Shown: piece after piece, positions 24,363-33,463 of the stretch
Layout of the letters: every line of letters starts with the position of its first letter
How positions within the stretch are numbered: position 1 is the first letter of the stretch
Origin: Cryobacterium sp. CG_9.6
Lineage (GTDB): Bacteria > Actinomycetota > Actinomycetes > Actinomycetales > Microbacteriaceae
Reading direction: 5' to 3'
Length of the DNA stretch: 64,000 nt
Assembly: GCF_029893365.1 (NCBI RefSeq)
Contig: NZ_JARXUZ010000001.1
Coordinates: 3,100,001 to 3,164,000 of the forward strand
Notes under the pieces: generated by a model
Seen by the model: only the letters and a program-made list of their open reading frames with translations
What the model was told of the DNA's origin: nothing
Databases searched by the model: none
Made by a program: the position numbers and the translations under genes

Positions 24363-26756
24363 TTAGGATGCGTCACTGTCGTGGGTCACGCCGCTCGCGA
24401 CGAGCGCATGCTGGGCGAGAAAACCGCGAAGCACGTCGGCGAATTCGTCGGCGTTCTCGATCTGGGGCATGTGCCCTGCGTCGCGGAACGTGTGGGTCTG
24501 GGCGTGCGGGAGCGCTCGCGCCGCGGCATCCAGATGGGTGAACGGGAGCACGTGATCGTGGTCGCCCCACATGATCAACGTCGGGATTGGCAGCCGTGCC
24601 ACCTCGGCGAGTAGCCGTGTGCGCCAAGGCAGGCGGATGCCTCGGGCAGTGCCCAGCTCCTGCGCGAGGTCCAACAGCGTTGCGCGATGAGCAGGCCGGC
24701 TCGTCAGGGCCAGACTGTGGTCGATCCGTTCGGAGGTGACGTGCTTCTTGTCGTAGAAGATACCGTCAACGGTTCGGGCGGAATTCTTGCGGCCGGGACG
24801 CATCAGCAGAGCGCCGAGGGGTCGGATGGCGAGCAACCGCAGGGCCACCGTCACCTCGTGTCCAAATCCTGCACTGTCCACGAGAACGAGCATGGACACG
24901 CGTTCGGGGTGAGCCGACGCGAAGGTCATGGCGACGGCGCCCCCGAGGGAATTCCCGATCACCGGGAGGGGGTCGGTGAGGGCGAATCGGTCTAGGAATG
25001 CTGGCAGCATGCCCGCGAGCCCCGCAAGGGAGGCTTTCCCCGGTAACCGGTCGGAGTATGCGAAACCGGGCAGGTCAACGCTGTACACGGTGTGAATTGT
25101 CGACAGCCGGTCATGCTGCTCATTCCAGTCTTCAAGGCTCTGTCCGATTCCGTGCAGGAGCAGAAGGGGGCTGCCGTGCCCGGTCACGCGGTAGCGAACG
25201 CGAGCGCCGTCGATGTCGATCACCGCGGTGCCCGGGAGGCTGAGCGGGATTCCCGACCCCGGAGACACAGTGCCCCGGCGACCGAATCTCACATCGTTCG
25301 TCACCCGGCCGAGCCTGAGCAGCCCAAAGTCCCGCAGGTAGTTCTGGTGCAGGCGCCAGGGAGCCTTGGCGCCTTGCCGAGGCAGCGCATTGACGCTTCT
25401 CGCGATGTATCCGGACTGCAGATCGATCAGCGACACCAGGTCACCCGTCTTGACCGACTCGTCTGCCTGGGGGGTGACGATGTCGAAGTGATGGCGGTCC
25501 ATATACCTGAGCGTGCGACCCACATACCGTGCCACGAGGTCGGCTTTCAACGTCCAGGATGCGTTGGTGTAGCCAATAGTCATGGCGAAGTTCGGCACAC
25601 CATCGAGCATCATGCCCTTGTACGTGAGAGTGTCCGACAGTGCGATCGGCGCCCCATCCACCGTGAGGGTCATGTCACCGAGGAAGAGCACGTTCAGTCC
25701 CGTGGCACTGACAATGATGTCGGCATCGAGGGTTCTGCCGGAGGCAAGCTCGATCCCGCCTGGCGTGATCCGCTCGATGCGGTCCGTGACGATGTCGGCC
25801 GTGCCGCGCGTGATGGCCTGATAGAGATCACCGTCGGGAGTCATGCAGAGGCGCTCATCCCACGGGTTGTAGCTCGGGGACAGGTGAGTGTCCACATCGA
25901 AGCCCTCGGGCAACAGGCGGATCGCCGCATTCCGCAGGAGCGACTTCATTTTCTCCGGCCGTCGGCGGCTCAGCTGATAGGTAAAGAGTGAATAGCCGAT
26001 GTTTTTGGCCCGAGTCAGGCCGTAGGCCGCCTGCGTCGGAAGATAGGTGCGCAGAATGTCGGCTGTGCGGTCTGCCGACGCGACCGGGGCAATGTATGTC
26101 GGCGACCGTTGCAGCATCGTCACATGAGCGGCCGTCTCGGCCAGGGACGGCACAAGGGTGACCGCCGTGGCACCGCTTCCCACCACGACGACGCGCTTTC
26201 GGGCATAGTCGAGGTCGGCCGGCCAGTGCTGCGGATGTATCAGCTCGCCCTCGAAGGACTCCGCACCCGGGAACACCGGCGTGAATCCCTCGTCGTAGCG
26301 GTAATAACCGGAACAGACGAACAGGAACGAGCAGGTGAAGACCACCTCCTCCAGAACCGTCTGTCCGGGGCGAAATTCAGCTGTGCCGGTGCGCACCGCG
26401 ATGACGGTCCACCGTGCGGACTCGCTGCACCACGATGCCGAGATGACACGATGCCGTAAGCGGATGTGCTCGCCCAGCTGCTCATCCTCGATGGTCGCCT
26501 GGATGTACTCCCGAATCGATGCGCCGGGCGCGATTGCTTGTGCATCCGTCCAGGGACGAAAGGAATACCCGAGGGTGAACATGTCCGAGTCGGATCTGAC
26601 CCCCGGATAACGAAACAGGTCCCAGGTCCCACCGATTGCGGCACGCGACTCCAGAATCACCACGGTCTTGCCGGGCAGGTCTCGCTTCACATGCGCCGCA
26701 GCGCCGATACCGCTCAGGCCGGCTCCGACAATCAGCACGTCTACGTGTGTGGGCAT
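24363..26756 (-). CDS. Baeyer-Villiger monooxygenase fused to alpha/beta hydrolase
   Basis: 797 residues in one frame. Residues 1-~490 form a class B flavin monooxygenase: GAGLSGIG at ~11, the BVMO fingerprint FxGxxxHxxxWP as FEGELIHPQHWP at ~170-181, and a second dinucleotide motif VVGSGATAVT at ~193. Residues ~510-790 form an alpha/beta hydrolase: LLLLHGIGQS, GNSLGGA (nucleophile Ser), MWGDHDHVLP (Asp), RDAGHMPQIE (His). BVMOs turn ketones into esters; the hydrolase could cleave that ester at once (inference). Divergent from a TetR gene with paired palindromes between, as in ethA-ethR. Confidence 0.9.
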   Translation of the reverse strand: MPTHVDVLIVGAGLSGIGAAAHVKRDLPGKTVVILESRAAIGGTWDLFRYPGVRSDSDMFTLGYSFRPWTDAQAIAPGASIREYIQATIEDEQLGEHIRLRHRVISASWCSESARWTVIAVRTGTAEFRPGQTVLEEVVFTCSFLFVCSGYYRYDEGFTPVFPGAESFEGELIHPQHWPADLDYARKRVVVVGSGATAVTLVPSLAETAAHVTMLQRSPTYIAPVASADRTADILRTYLPTQAAYGLTRAKNIGYSLFTYQLSRRRPEKMKSLLRNAAIRLLPEGFDVDTHLSPSYNPWDERLCMTPDGDLYQAITRGTADIVTDRIERITPGGIELASGRTLDADIIVSATGLNVLFLGDMTLTVDGAPIALSDTLTYKGMMLDGVPNFAMTIGYTNASWTLKADLVARYVGRTLRYMDRHHFDIVTPQADESVKTGDLVSLIDLQSGYIARSVNALPRQGAKAPWRLHQNYLRDFGLLRLGRVTNDVRFGRRGTVSPGSGIPLSLPGTAVIDIDGARVRYRVTGHGSPLLLLHGIGQSLEDWNEQHDRLSTIHTVYSVDLPGFAYSDRLPGKASLAGLAGMLPAFLDRFALTDPLPVIGNSLGGAVAMTFASAHPERVSMLVLVDSAGFGHEVTVALRLLAIRPLGALLMRPGRKNSARTVDGIFYDKKHVTSERIDHSLALTSRPAHRATLLDLAQELGTARGIRLPWRTRLLAEVARLPIPTLIMWGDHDHVLPFTHLDAAARALPHAQTHTFRDAGHMPQIENADEFADVLRGFLAQHALVASGVTHDSDAS

Positions 26757-26777
26757 GACGGGACTTTATCAACACTG

Positions 26778-26805
26778 TGTCGACAAATGCAACACCCTGT
26801 CGACA
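26778..26805. promoter_or_regulatory. Predicted TetR operator: two TGTCGACA palindromes
   Basis: Perfect 8-bp palindromes TGTCGACA at 26778-26785 and 26798-26805, 20 bp apart, each preceded by ACAC, in the 66-bp gap between the divergent BVMO and TetR genes. Spacing of about two helical turns suits two TetR dimers. Confidence 0.7.
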
Positions 26806-26822
26806 CCGCATAGGATGAAGAA

Positions 26823-27503
26823 ATGGCACGACATGAACGCGGCAGCAAGCGCCCGTCGGGAGACGAACGCCAGGACGCTATCCTCATCACCGCTGAAACC
26901 CTGCTGGGCCGGCGCTCTCTCGGCGAGATCTCCGTTGAGGATCTGGCCCGGGGAGCCGGAATCTCGCGCCCCAGCTTCTACTCCTACTTCGCGTCGAAAG
27001 AAGAGGTGGTGATCGCTCTTCTCACTCGCGTCATCGACGAAGTCGAGCAGGCCCTCTCAACGTTGCCCACTGAACCAGCCTCCGCGACGGGCGACCCGTG
27101 GCGACGTTCCATCAGCGTTTTCGTGGACGTGTTCACCAGACACAAAGCCGTCGCAGCGACGGCGATGGCTGCACGGTTGCACAACGCCGAGATTCAGGCA
27201 CTGTGGGCCGCGTCAATGGAGCTGTGGGTGAATTACACGGCCAGAGCCATCACGGCAGAGCGAAACCGGGGAACGGCCCCCGAGGGAATCCCCGCACGCG
27301 ATCTGGCCATCGCACTCAATCTGATGAACGAGCGCGTTCTGTCAGCGGTCTTCGCCGAGGAACAACCGGCGATCAACCCGTCTTCCGTGACCGACGTACT
27401 CGTGAGTGTGTGGACCCTCAGCATCTACGGGGCACAACCCGAGGCAACAGCCCACGCGACCGCCCGGCCGCGCGAACACTCCCCAGCAGTCATCGACAAC
27501 TAG
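26823..27503 (+). CDS. TetR-family regulator (EthR-like)
   Basis: 226 residues. HTH at ~18-65 (AILITAETLLGRRSLGEISVEDLARGAGISRPSFYSYFASKEE in form) and a helical ligand domain containing WRRSISVFVDVFTRHKAVAATAM, similar to EthR-type C-terminal domains. Divergent from the BVMO-hydrolase gene and 16 bp upstream of the 3-hydroxyacyl-CoA dehydrogenase gene, so it probably controls both directions. Confidence 0.88.
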   Translation: MARHERGSKRPSGDERQDAILITAETLLGRRSLGEISVEDLARGAGISRPSFYSYFASKEEVVIALLTRVIDEVEQALSTLPTEPASATGDPWRRSISVFVDVFTRHKAVAATAMAARLHNAEIQALWAASMELWVNYTARAITAERNRGTAPEGIPARDLAIALNLMNERVLSAVFAEEQPAINPSSVTDVLVSVWTLSIYGAQPEATAHATARPREHSPAVIDN

Positions 27504-27519
27504 AGAAGGAGAGCGGAAA

Positions 27520-28377
27520 ATGGCAGCAATCGACAAGGTGACGGTACTCGGAACGGGCGTTCTGGGTTCCCAGATCGCGTTCCAGGCGGCCTACTTCGGC
27601 TACGACGTCACGGCCTACGACATCAGCGACGAAATCATGGAGCAGGCCACGGAACGATTCGCGGGTCTCGCTGCCGTTTATCAGGCCGACGATGTCGTTG
27701 CTGCGACACCGGAGAAAGCACGCGCCGCACTCGCGCGCATCACGCTCACGTCGAACCTTGCCGACGCCGTTGCTGATGCCGATCTCGTCATTGAAGCGGT
27801 ACCCGAGTCTCTCGAGATCAAGCGGGACATGTATACGAAGCTGGCTCAATTGGCTCCGGCGAAAACGATTTTCGCGACGAACTCGTCCACTCTCCTGCCG
27901 AGCGACCTGAAAGATTTCACCGGGCGGCCCGACCGCTTCCTGGCACTGCACTACGCCAACCACGTCTGGCGCCACAACACGGCCGAAATCATGGGAACCG
28001 TCGATACCGATCCCACGGTCTACGCGGCCGTGGTGGCATTCGCAACGGGCAGCGGCCTCGTCCCCATCGAGCTGAAGAAAGAAAAAGCCGGCTATCTGCT
28101 GAACTCACTGCTCGTGCCCTTCCTCACGGCTGGCGCCGGCTTGCTACTCGGCGGCTATGCCGACGCGGAAACGGTGGACAAGACCTGGCGGATAGCAACG
28201 GGTGCCCCCGCGGGTCCGTTTCAGATCTATGACGTGGTCGGGCTCACGACCGCGTACAACATCGCGGCCGCTCAAACCGACCCGCAGTCCCAGCAGTGGG
28301 CCGCGTATCTCAAAGAGAACTACATTGACCAGGGCAAGCTGGGCGTAGCCACGGGCGAAGGCTTCTACACGTACTAA
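27520..28377 (+). CDS. 3-hydroxyacyl-CoA dehydrogenase
   Basis: 285 residues: Rossmann GTGVLGSQIAFQAA, AVPE, NSSTLLPSDL, catalytic His in ALHYANHVW, and the C-terminal helical domain (GYLLNSLLVPFLTAGAGLL). NAD-dependent oxidation of 3-hydroxyacyl-CoA; a short single-function form. ATG at 27520 with AAGGAG upstream. Together with the BVMO-hydrolase and TetR genes it suggests breakdown of a ketone or cyclic ketone through acyl-CoA steps (inference). Confidence 0.9.
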   Translation: MAAIDKVTVLGTGVLGSQIAFQAAYFGYDVTAYDISDEIMEQATERFAGLAAVYQADDVVAATPEKARAALARITLTSNLADAVADADLVIEAVPESLEIKRDMYTKLAQLAPAKTIFATNSSTLLPSDLKDFTGRPDRFLALHYANHVWRHNTAEIMGTVDTDPTVYAAVVAFATGSGLVPIELKKEKAGYLLNSLLVPFLTAGAGLLLGGYADAETVDKTWRIATGAPAGPFQIYDVVGLTTAYNIAAAQTDPQSQQWAAYLKENYIDQGKLGVATGEGFYTY

Positions 28378-28436
28378 GCCACCCGGGTTATCCCGCGAAC
28401 GGATGCCGAGCCGCCGACGCTGGTTGGTGCAGGGTG

Positions 28437-28814
28437 TTAACCCTGCTCGCCGGCGGCCAGCTTGACCTCGCGAACGACGTCCTCGAAGAACCGAACTTCT
28501 TTCTCGATGCTTGTTACCTCCCGCGCGGAGTAGCCGGCGAGTTCGAGTTCATCCGCAATCGCCGAATATGCGCTCAGGTACGTGGTGAGGGCAGCATAGA
28601 ACGCGGCCCTCCGCGGTTCGTTCTTCTTAACGACCTCACTGTTGGCGAGATTGCGAGCACAGAGATAGTTCACGTAGTCGCGCGCCAACATCGGCGGACT
28701 GACCGGCTCACACACCGCCCACAATTCCTCACGAGTGTGTTCGAGCGCATTTCGGCCACCCACCAACCGGTCGTTACGGGGAGCCGGTACACGGGCAGAG
28801 TCTGTGATTTCCAT
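28437..28814 (-). pseudogene. Orphan C-terminal fragment of type I restriction subunit HsdR
   Basis: ~125 codons that match the end of HsdR: REELWAVCEPVSPPMLARDYVNYLC, NEPRRAAFYAALTTYLSAYSAIADELELAGYS, EVRFFEDVVREVKLAAGE. The helicase and nuclease domains are absent and no hsdM/hsdS is near. A leftover of a lost restriction system; it may still be open as a frame but lacks the enzyme. Confidence 0.7.
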
Positions 28815-28964
28815 ACCTCTGTCTACCACGGCGACCGCGCGCGGGGGTGGGCGCACGGGGTCATCGCGTCACTCGAGCCCACCTCCTGAGCGCACCGCAG
28901 CTCCCGGCGAAGGTAGGTACACACACCGCAGGGATCGCGGCGTGTGCCGTTCGGGTCTTTCGAA

Positions 28965-30494
28965 TTAGTGGCCGCCGCCGAGGTTGCCGGCGAGGCGGGC
29001 GTGCAGGAGCGTGCTGGCTTCGTTGAGGCCTTCAATAACAACGTACTTGCCGTGACGTTCGTACTTGTAGGTGATCGCGTCGAGGGTAGCGACGGTGGAG
29101 GCGTCCCAGATATGGGAACCCGACATCTCAATGACGATTCGTTCCGGATCATCGGCGTATTCGAACTGCGTCATCATGTCGTTACTGGAGGCGAAGAACA
29201 GTGCGCCGGTGACCGTGTAGTAGGCCGTCGGGACCTCACCCTCATTACTGCTGACGGTGCGTTCGACCTTGGCGAGGTGAGCGACGCGGCGGGCGAAGGC
29301 CACCATGGCGATGATCACGCCGACGACAACGCCGATGGCGAGGTTGTGGGTGATGACGATCACGATGACGGTGGCGACCATGACCGTGGTTTCGCTCTTC
29401 GGCATCCGCTTCAGGGTGGACAAGCGGATGCTGTGCCAGTCGAAGGTGAGCACGGACACGATGATCATGACGGACACGAGCGCGGCCATCGGAACCACGG
29501 CCAGGACATCGCCGAGGCCAAGGACCAAGACGAGCAGGAAGATGCCGGCCAGGAACGTGGAGATGCGGGTACGGGCGCCAGAGGCTTTGACGTTGATCAT
29601 GGTCTGGCCGATCATGGCGCAGCCGCCCATGCCACCAAAGAATCCGCTCATGATGTTCGCAACGCCCTGACCCCAGGCCTCGCGGGTCTTGTTGGAATGG
29701 GTGTCAGTGACTTCGTCGACGATTTTGGCGGCCATGAGGGATTCCAGGATGCCGACCATCGCCATCCCCAATGAGAACGGCGCAATGATCGTGAACGTCT
29801 CCCAGGTCAGGGGCACGCTCGGGAAGAGCAGTTCGGGCAGCGATTTGGGCAGCTCGCCCTGATCGCCAATCGTGGGCACGTTGATGGCCATGAGAACGGT
29901 GACGACGGTGATGACCACGATCGCTACGAGCGGCGCGGGGACGACCTTGGTGATGCGCGGCATGAAGATCATGATCAGCAGGCCACCGGCGACGAGCGGG
30001 TACACGAGGAACGGCACGCCGAGCAGCTGCGGCAGCTGCGATGTGAAGATCAAGATCGCGAGGGCGTTCACGAAGCCGACCATGACGCTGCGGGGAATGA
30101 ACCGCATGAGCTTGGCGACGCCGATGACGCTGAGGATGATTTGGAATGCTCCGGCGAGGATGACCGTGGCGATGAAGTACTCCATGCCGTAGTCGCGGGC
30201 GACCGGGGCGATGACGAGGGCGACGGCGCCGGTGGCGGCCGTGATCATGGCCGGGCGCCCGCCAACGAAGGCGATGGTGACGGCCATCACAAACGAGGAG
30301 AACAATCCAACACGCGGGTCGACGCCCGCGATGATCGAGAATGCGATGGCCTCGGGGATGAGGGCCATGGCCACGACGAGGCCGGCAAGCACCTCGCGGG
30401 TCAGGAGGCGTGGTGTTCTGAGCGCGGTCAGCACCGACGGGTCGGCTTTGTAACGATTGACTTGAGGAAGGGGGGACTTTTCGGCAATAGCCAT
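28965..30494 (-). CDS. SulP family anion transporter with STAS domain
   Basis: ~509 residues: about 11 membrane segments with the SulP signature (LAGLVVAMALIPEAIAFSIIAGVDPRVGLFSSF), GGMGGCAMIGQTMINVKASGARTR in the middle, and a C-terminal STAS domain (YYTVTGALFFASSND, MSGSHIWDASTVATLDAI). Bacterial SulPs carry sulfate or bicarbonate. ATG at 30494 with CGGAG upstream is preferred to a start 200 nt earlier that would read through the promoter. Divergent from a MerR gene. Confidence 0.92.
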   Translation of the reverse strand: MAIAEKSPLPQVNRYKADPSVLTALRTPRLLTREVLAGLVVAMALIPEAIAFSIIAGVDPRVGLFSSFVMAVTIAFVGGRPAMITAATGAVALVIAPVARDYGMEYFIATVILAGAFQIILSVIGVAKLMRFIPRSVMVGFVNALAILIFTSQLPQLLGVPFLVYPLVAGGLLIMIFMPRITKVVPAPLVAIVVITVVTVLMAINVPTIGDQGELPKSLPELLFPSVPLTWETFTIIAPFSLGMAMVGILESLMAAKIVDEVTDTHSNKTREAWGQGVANIMSGFFGGMGGCAMIGQTMINVKASGARTRISTFLAGIFLLVLVLGLGDVLAVVPMAALVSVMIIVSVLTFDWHSIRLSTLKRMPKSETTVMVATVIVIVITHNLAIGVVVGVIIAMVAFARRVAHLAKVERTVSSNEGEVPTAYYTVTGALFFASSNDMMTQFEYADDPERIVIEMSGSHIWDASTVATLDAITYKYERHGKYVVIEGLNEASTLLHARLAGNLGGGH

Positions 30495-30640
30495 AGGTAA
30501 CTCCGGTGACGGGCCCTCACAGGAGAGGGCCGATGGGCAATGTATGTGGGCGCCTCGATGCGCAGGCCCAGCACCGTCGTGTTCGACAATGGGGGCGAGT
30601 GGTTCTGGCGTGCAGGAACCTGTCGGCCAGAACTGCAACA

Positions 30641-30662
30641 CTACCCTAACGTTAGAGTTAAG
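30641..30662. promoter_or_regulatory. Predicted MerR operator
   Basis: CTAACGTTAG perfect palindrome at 30646-30655 within CTACCCTAACGTTAGAGTTAAG, between the divergent sulP and merR genes. Palindromes of this type are common MerR sites in actinobacteria. Confidence 0.65.
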
Positions 30663-30679
30663 TTGAAAGAGGTACCGAC

Positions 30680-31072
30680 ATGGACGCAGAAGCACCCGCA
30701 GTCACGATGCACATCGGTGAGCTCGCCGAGATGACCGGCCTGTCACTGCGCACGATTCGCCACTACGACGAGGTCGGCCTCCTCAAGCCCTCCGGGCGCA
30801 CCGACGGCGGGTTCCGTCTCTACACGCAGCGCGACTTCAGCCGGCTCATGCTGATCCGACGAATGAAGCCCCTCGGATTCCCCCTAGAGGAGATGACCGA
30901 CCTATTGCGCGTCATCGACACTCTCAGCGCCACGGGCAACGCGGACTCCGTGAACCCGGACGTGCGCCGCGAACTGGACGCCTTCATCACGGAAGCAGAC
31001 ACGCGGCGAGCCAAGCTGCAGCAGCAGCTTGCCATGGCCGACGAATTCCTCACACTCCTCCGGGAACAGTAG
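30680..31072 (+). CDS. MerR-family transcriptional regulator
   Basis: 130 residues. MHIGELAEMTGLSLRTIRHYDEVGLLKPSGRTDGGFRLY is a canonical MerR HTH; a dimerisation coiled coil follows. No metal-binding Cys pattern is seen. ATG at 30680 with AGAGG 8 nt upstream. The divergent SulP gene is the likely target; this SulP-MerR pairing recurs in actinobacteria. Confidence 0.9.
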   Translation: MDAEAPAVTMHIGELAEMTGLSLRTIRHYDEVGLLKPSGRTDGGFRLYTQRDFSRLMLIRRMKPLGFPLEEMTDLLRVIDTLSATGNADSVNPDVRRELDAFITEADTRRAKLQQQLAMADEFLTLLREQ

Positions 31073-31104
31073 CGGCCACGGTAAAGCGCACGTGCGTCGA
31101 GTGA

Positions 31105-31180
31105 ACTAGTTCCGCAAACGCACCTCATCGAGCTCACCCATGATTACGTATCTGTTCGCGGGCGGGAGAACTTCGTGAGC
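31105..31180 (-). repeat. Degenerate coding repeat, copy B
   Basis: Partner of 22300-22375. The minus-strand frame VLPPANRYVIMGELDEVRLRN with stop is shared, while the neighbouring hipA remnant is read in a different frame through the same bases. Confidence 0.5.
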
Positions 31181-31547
31181 CCCTCGGCTTCGTCGGCAGG
31201 TGAGTCGGCACCAGCGATCGTGGTCTGCCGCAGCTCCGGATTCGGGTTTACGTCGAACGCCGGGCTGAGCGTCCATCCTCTACGGACACGGAGGAACCTG
31301 TGGTTGCGCAGGTGGTCGTCGGTGTTGTTCAACCCGACTCCGACAAGTTCGACGTGCACCTCGAGTGCGTCGTGAAGGGTCATCGAATGCGCTGCCGCTC
31401 GAGGTGGCCAGCTCGGGCTCGGCCGAGATCGGTGTCAAGTGGCTCCAGCGCATTGGAGAGTGTCTCGAGGATCTTTCGCCAGCCGGCGAAGTCCAGGCCG
31501 ATCTCGTGGGCGGATCTGAGGTTCGCATTGGGCAGGTCTATTGCCAT
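31144..31547 (-). pseudogene. Decayed hipA-like kinase remnant
   Basis: Two overlapping short frames joined by ATGA at 31380-31383. The second contains the HipA catalytic signature LNNTDDHLRNHRFLRVRRGWTLSPAFDVNPNPE; the first (MAIDLPNANLRSAHEI...) has no clear match. Most of the kinase, including the nucleotide-binding N-terminal half, is missing. Confidence 0.6.
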
Positions 31548-31775
31548 GGCGCACTTCCGGAGCTAATGACGACTATTACAGTTACTACAGCTGGTAGCGG
31601 CGAGAAAGGTAGTCACTAACTATCGACCATTCGTGACGTCACGCTAATTACGCGACACCGGGAGCGATGACGTCCCGCTGAGTGGTGGAGCTTCTCGAAA
31701 CCGCGCCAAAGGCCTTCTTCACACCGATGTGGGCGTCGGAGGTGACGAGCCTCACTCCGTCTAGGTCCCGGGTCC

Positions 31776-32162
31776 TCAGCGAGCGGCGCCATTGGTCGCA
31801 TACTCGATGAACCCGAAGTGTTGGTCGGAGTTCAAGACCACAGCATCGTTGGCGACGGCGTATGCGGCGATAAGACAGTCGAAGGCGCCCGCTGCGCGCA
31901 GTAGACCTTTTTCCCAGAGCGCCTGCTGAATGTCGAGCGCGTCCTTCGCCGAGGGATGTTCCCACGCAGCCAGGAGTTCTTCCATATCCTCACGCAGCTC
32001 GCTGTATTCCTCGCGAGATCGCGCGGAATGGCAGTACTCAAAGACCTGCGGCGGACAGGTAATGATGAGGTGATTGGGCGAAATCTCCCTGAGCCGCTGC
32101 GCAATGGCGGGGCTACCCGCGGCCTTCTGCCAGATGCTGTTGTCGACCAGGTACGTCGTCAC
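31776..32162 (-). CDS. vapC: PIN-domain toxin VapC
   Basis: 128 residues, GTG start overlapping the antitoxin stop (GTGA). PIN acids: Asp in LVDNSIWQK, Glu in FEYCHS, Asp in AFDCLIAAYA and Asp in NSDQHF. VapC toxins are Mg-dependent ribonucleases cutting tRNA or rRNA. Confidence 0.88.
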   Translation of the reverse strand: MTTYLVDNSIWQKAAGSPAIAQRLREISPNHLIITCPPQVFEYCHSARSREEYSELREDMEELLAAWEHPSAKDALDIQQALWEKGLLRAAGAFDCLIAAYAVANDAVVLNSDQHFGFIEYATNGAAR

Positions 32163-32377
32163 TGCGCGATGCGGTCGGACGGCGTGATGGTTGGAGCATC
32201 TATCTGGCTGGGCTCGAAGCGACGGCCGATGATGCGCTCGACGGCAGCTGGCTGCCGGCGAACGGCAATCAAGGTTCGGAAGGCAAGATCGACGGTCTCG
32301 CGATTCGACTTGGTCCCGGCCAACAGTTTGGCCTGCGTGAGGTCATCTTGGTCGATGTCGATGGATGTTATAGCGAT
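32159..32377 (-). CDS. vapB: VapB antitoxin whose start codon reads ATC
   Basis: Reading the minus strand gives AITSIDIDQDDLTQAKLLAGTKSNRETVDLAFRTL and RRQPAAVERIIGRRF, the standard DUF2191 VapB sequence (72 residues). The codon where Met is expected (32375-32377) is ATC, preceded by GAGGGGGGC; an in-frame stop lies 18 nt upstream and no ATG/GTG/TTG is available before codon ~17. Either ATC is used (rare), the gene is mutated, or the base is a sequencing error. The intact VapC beside it makes loss of antitoxin unlikely to be tolerated. Confidence 0.75.
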   Translation of the reverse strand: MAITSIDIDQDDLTQAKLLAGTKSNRETVDLAFRTLIAVRRQPAAVERIIGRRFEPSQIDAPTITPSDRIAQ

Positions 32378-32836
32378 GGCGCCCCCCTCGGTCTATATAA
32401 GTGACTACATAGCGTGGGACGTGGATTGTCAGCTACGCGCGTGAAGCGCACTCGCGTCGTGAACACGTCCTGCGCGTAAAAACCGGAAAACGCCGAACGC
32501 GACTAAGGGTGGCGACAAAGCGCGGCCTTGTTAGGTGCTGAGCCAGCGAGACCAGCGGATTAAGAGTCCGCTGCTTCATCACTCATTAGGCCGCCTCGAG
32601 TAATAAAAGCGCGATCAATGACAGCAACTTCGACGTTTCGGTGGTTTTCATCTCGGCCACGTGTTTTGAATCCTGCGTCGACGGGCATGGATAACTTTGT
32701 TGGCGGCGTCGACACCGATTGGACCGCACTGAATCAGGACAAGAATTCTTCACATGTGGGCAAAATGATGGTCGTCGTTGTTCGGGATGGTCGTGCGTGA
32801 GCGGGGGAACAGGGGTGAGCGGGCCAAGATGCCAGG
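32378..32836. other. Intergenic region without recognised gene
   Basis: 459 bp between vapB and the CPVCN membrane protein gene. Base composition is lower in GC than the flanks around 32580-32720. I see short open frames only, none with a ribosome site or domain. Confidence 0.5.
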
Positions 32837-33403
32837 TCAGTGAACACGGTCATGAGACTCCATTGGTACGTCGACCGGAGCGGGGAGGCGACAAGAGTAT
32901 TCGCGTGTCATGCGGGCATACAACGCCCAGCCGAGCAAAACGATGGATGCGGCGGCCAGGTACGGCTGGATCGGCTCAAAGAATTGCAGACCTCCGGTGG
33001 TCCCGAGCGCCAGGAGCACGAGCTTGTTGCACACGGGGCACCCCACCGCGAAGAACGTCACCAGCCAGCCCGTCATACCCAGGCGTCCGGCGGCACGGCT
33101 CGGCGCTGCCTCCGCCGGGTGCGCCACATACGTTGCCGTGACCAGCCCCGCCAATACCGCGCTGAGCACGAGTACAGGCCACGACCATAGGGTCGGTGGT
33201 ACGTTACGGGCGAAGAAGGGAGTGTCGATCAAGTCGGTCGGGATGGCTATAAAGACCACCGTGAACAGAGCGGCGGCCACGGCGACCCACCAGCGGCGAG
33301 CGGGCCAACGTCTCAGATAGTAGCCCACGCCGGTAAGGATGACCCACCACGCGGCGGGCCTGGATGGAGCATTGTGGGAGGCAGATCCGTGCTGCTCACG
33401 CAT
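32837..33403 (-). CDS. Membrane protein with CPVCN motif
   Basis: ~188 residues from ATG 33403. Four hydrophobic segments; FFAVGCPVCNKLVLLALGTTGG holds a CxxC pair at a membrane edge, followed by FEPIQPYLAAASIVLLGWALYARM. Unknown function; CxxC membrane proteins of this layout occur beside thiol or copper stress genes. Divergent from the YgaP-like/MFS operon across a CsoR-type palindrome. Confidence 0.7.
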   Translation of the reverse strand: MREQHGSASHNAPSRPAAWWVILTGVGYYLRRWPARRWWVAVAAALFTVVFIAIPTDLIDTPFFARNVPPTLWSWPVLVLSAVLAGLVTATYVAHPAEAAPSRAAGRLGMTGWLVTFFAVGCPVCNKLVLLALGTTGGLQFFEPIQPYLAAASIVLLGWALYARMTREYSCRLPAPVDVPMESHDRVH

Positions 33404-33463
33404 GTGATTTTCCTCATTTGCTGTTTCGTTGCGGGACGCTTCTTGTCTGCCCGAGATCTTCTG

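Noticed and set aside
31956..32444. 162-codon plus-strand frame over vapBC
   Set aside because: Shadow; VapC and VapB motifs are on the minus strand.
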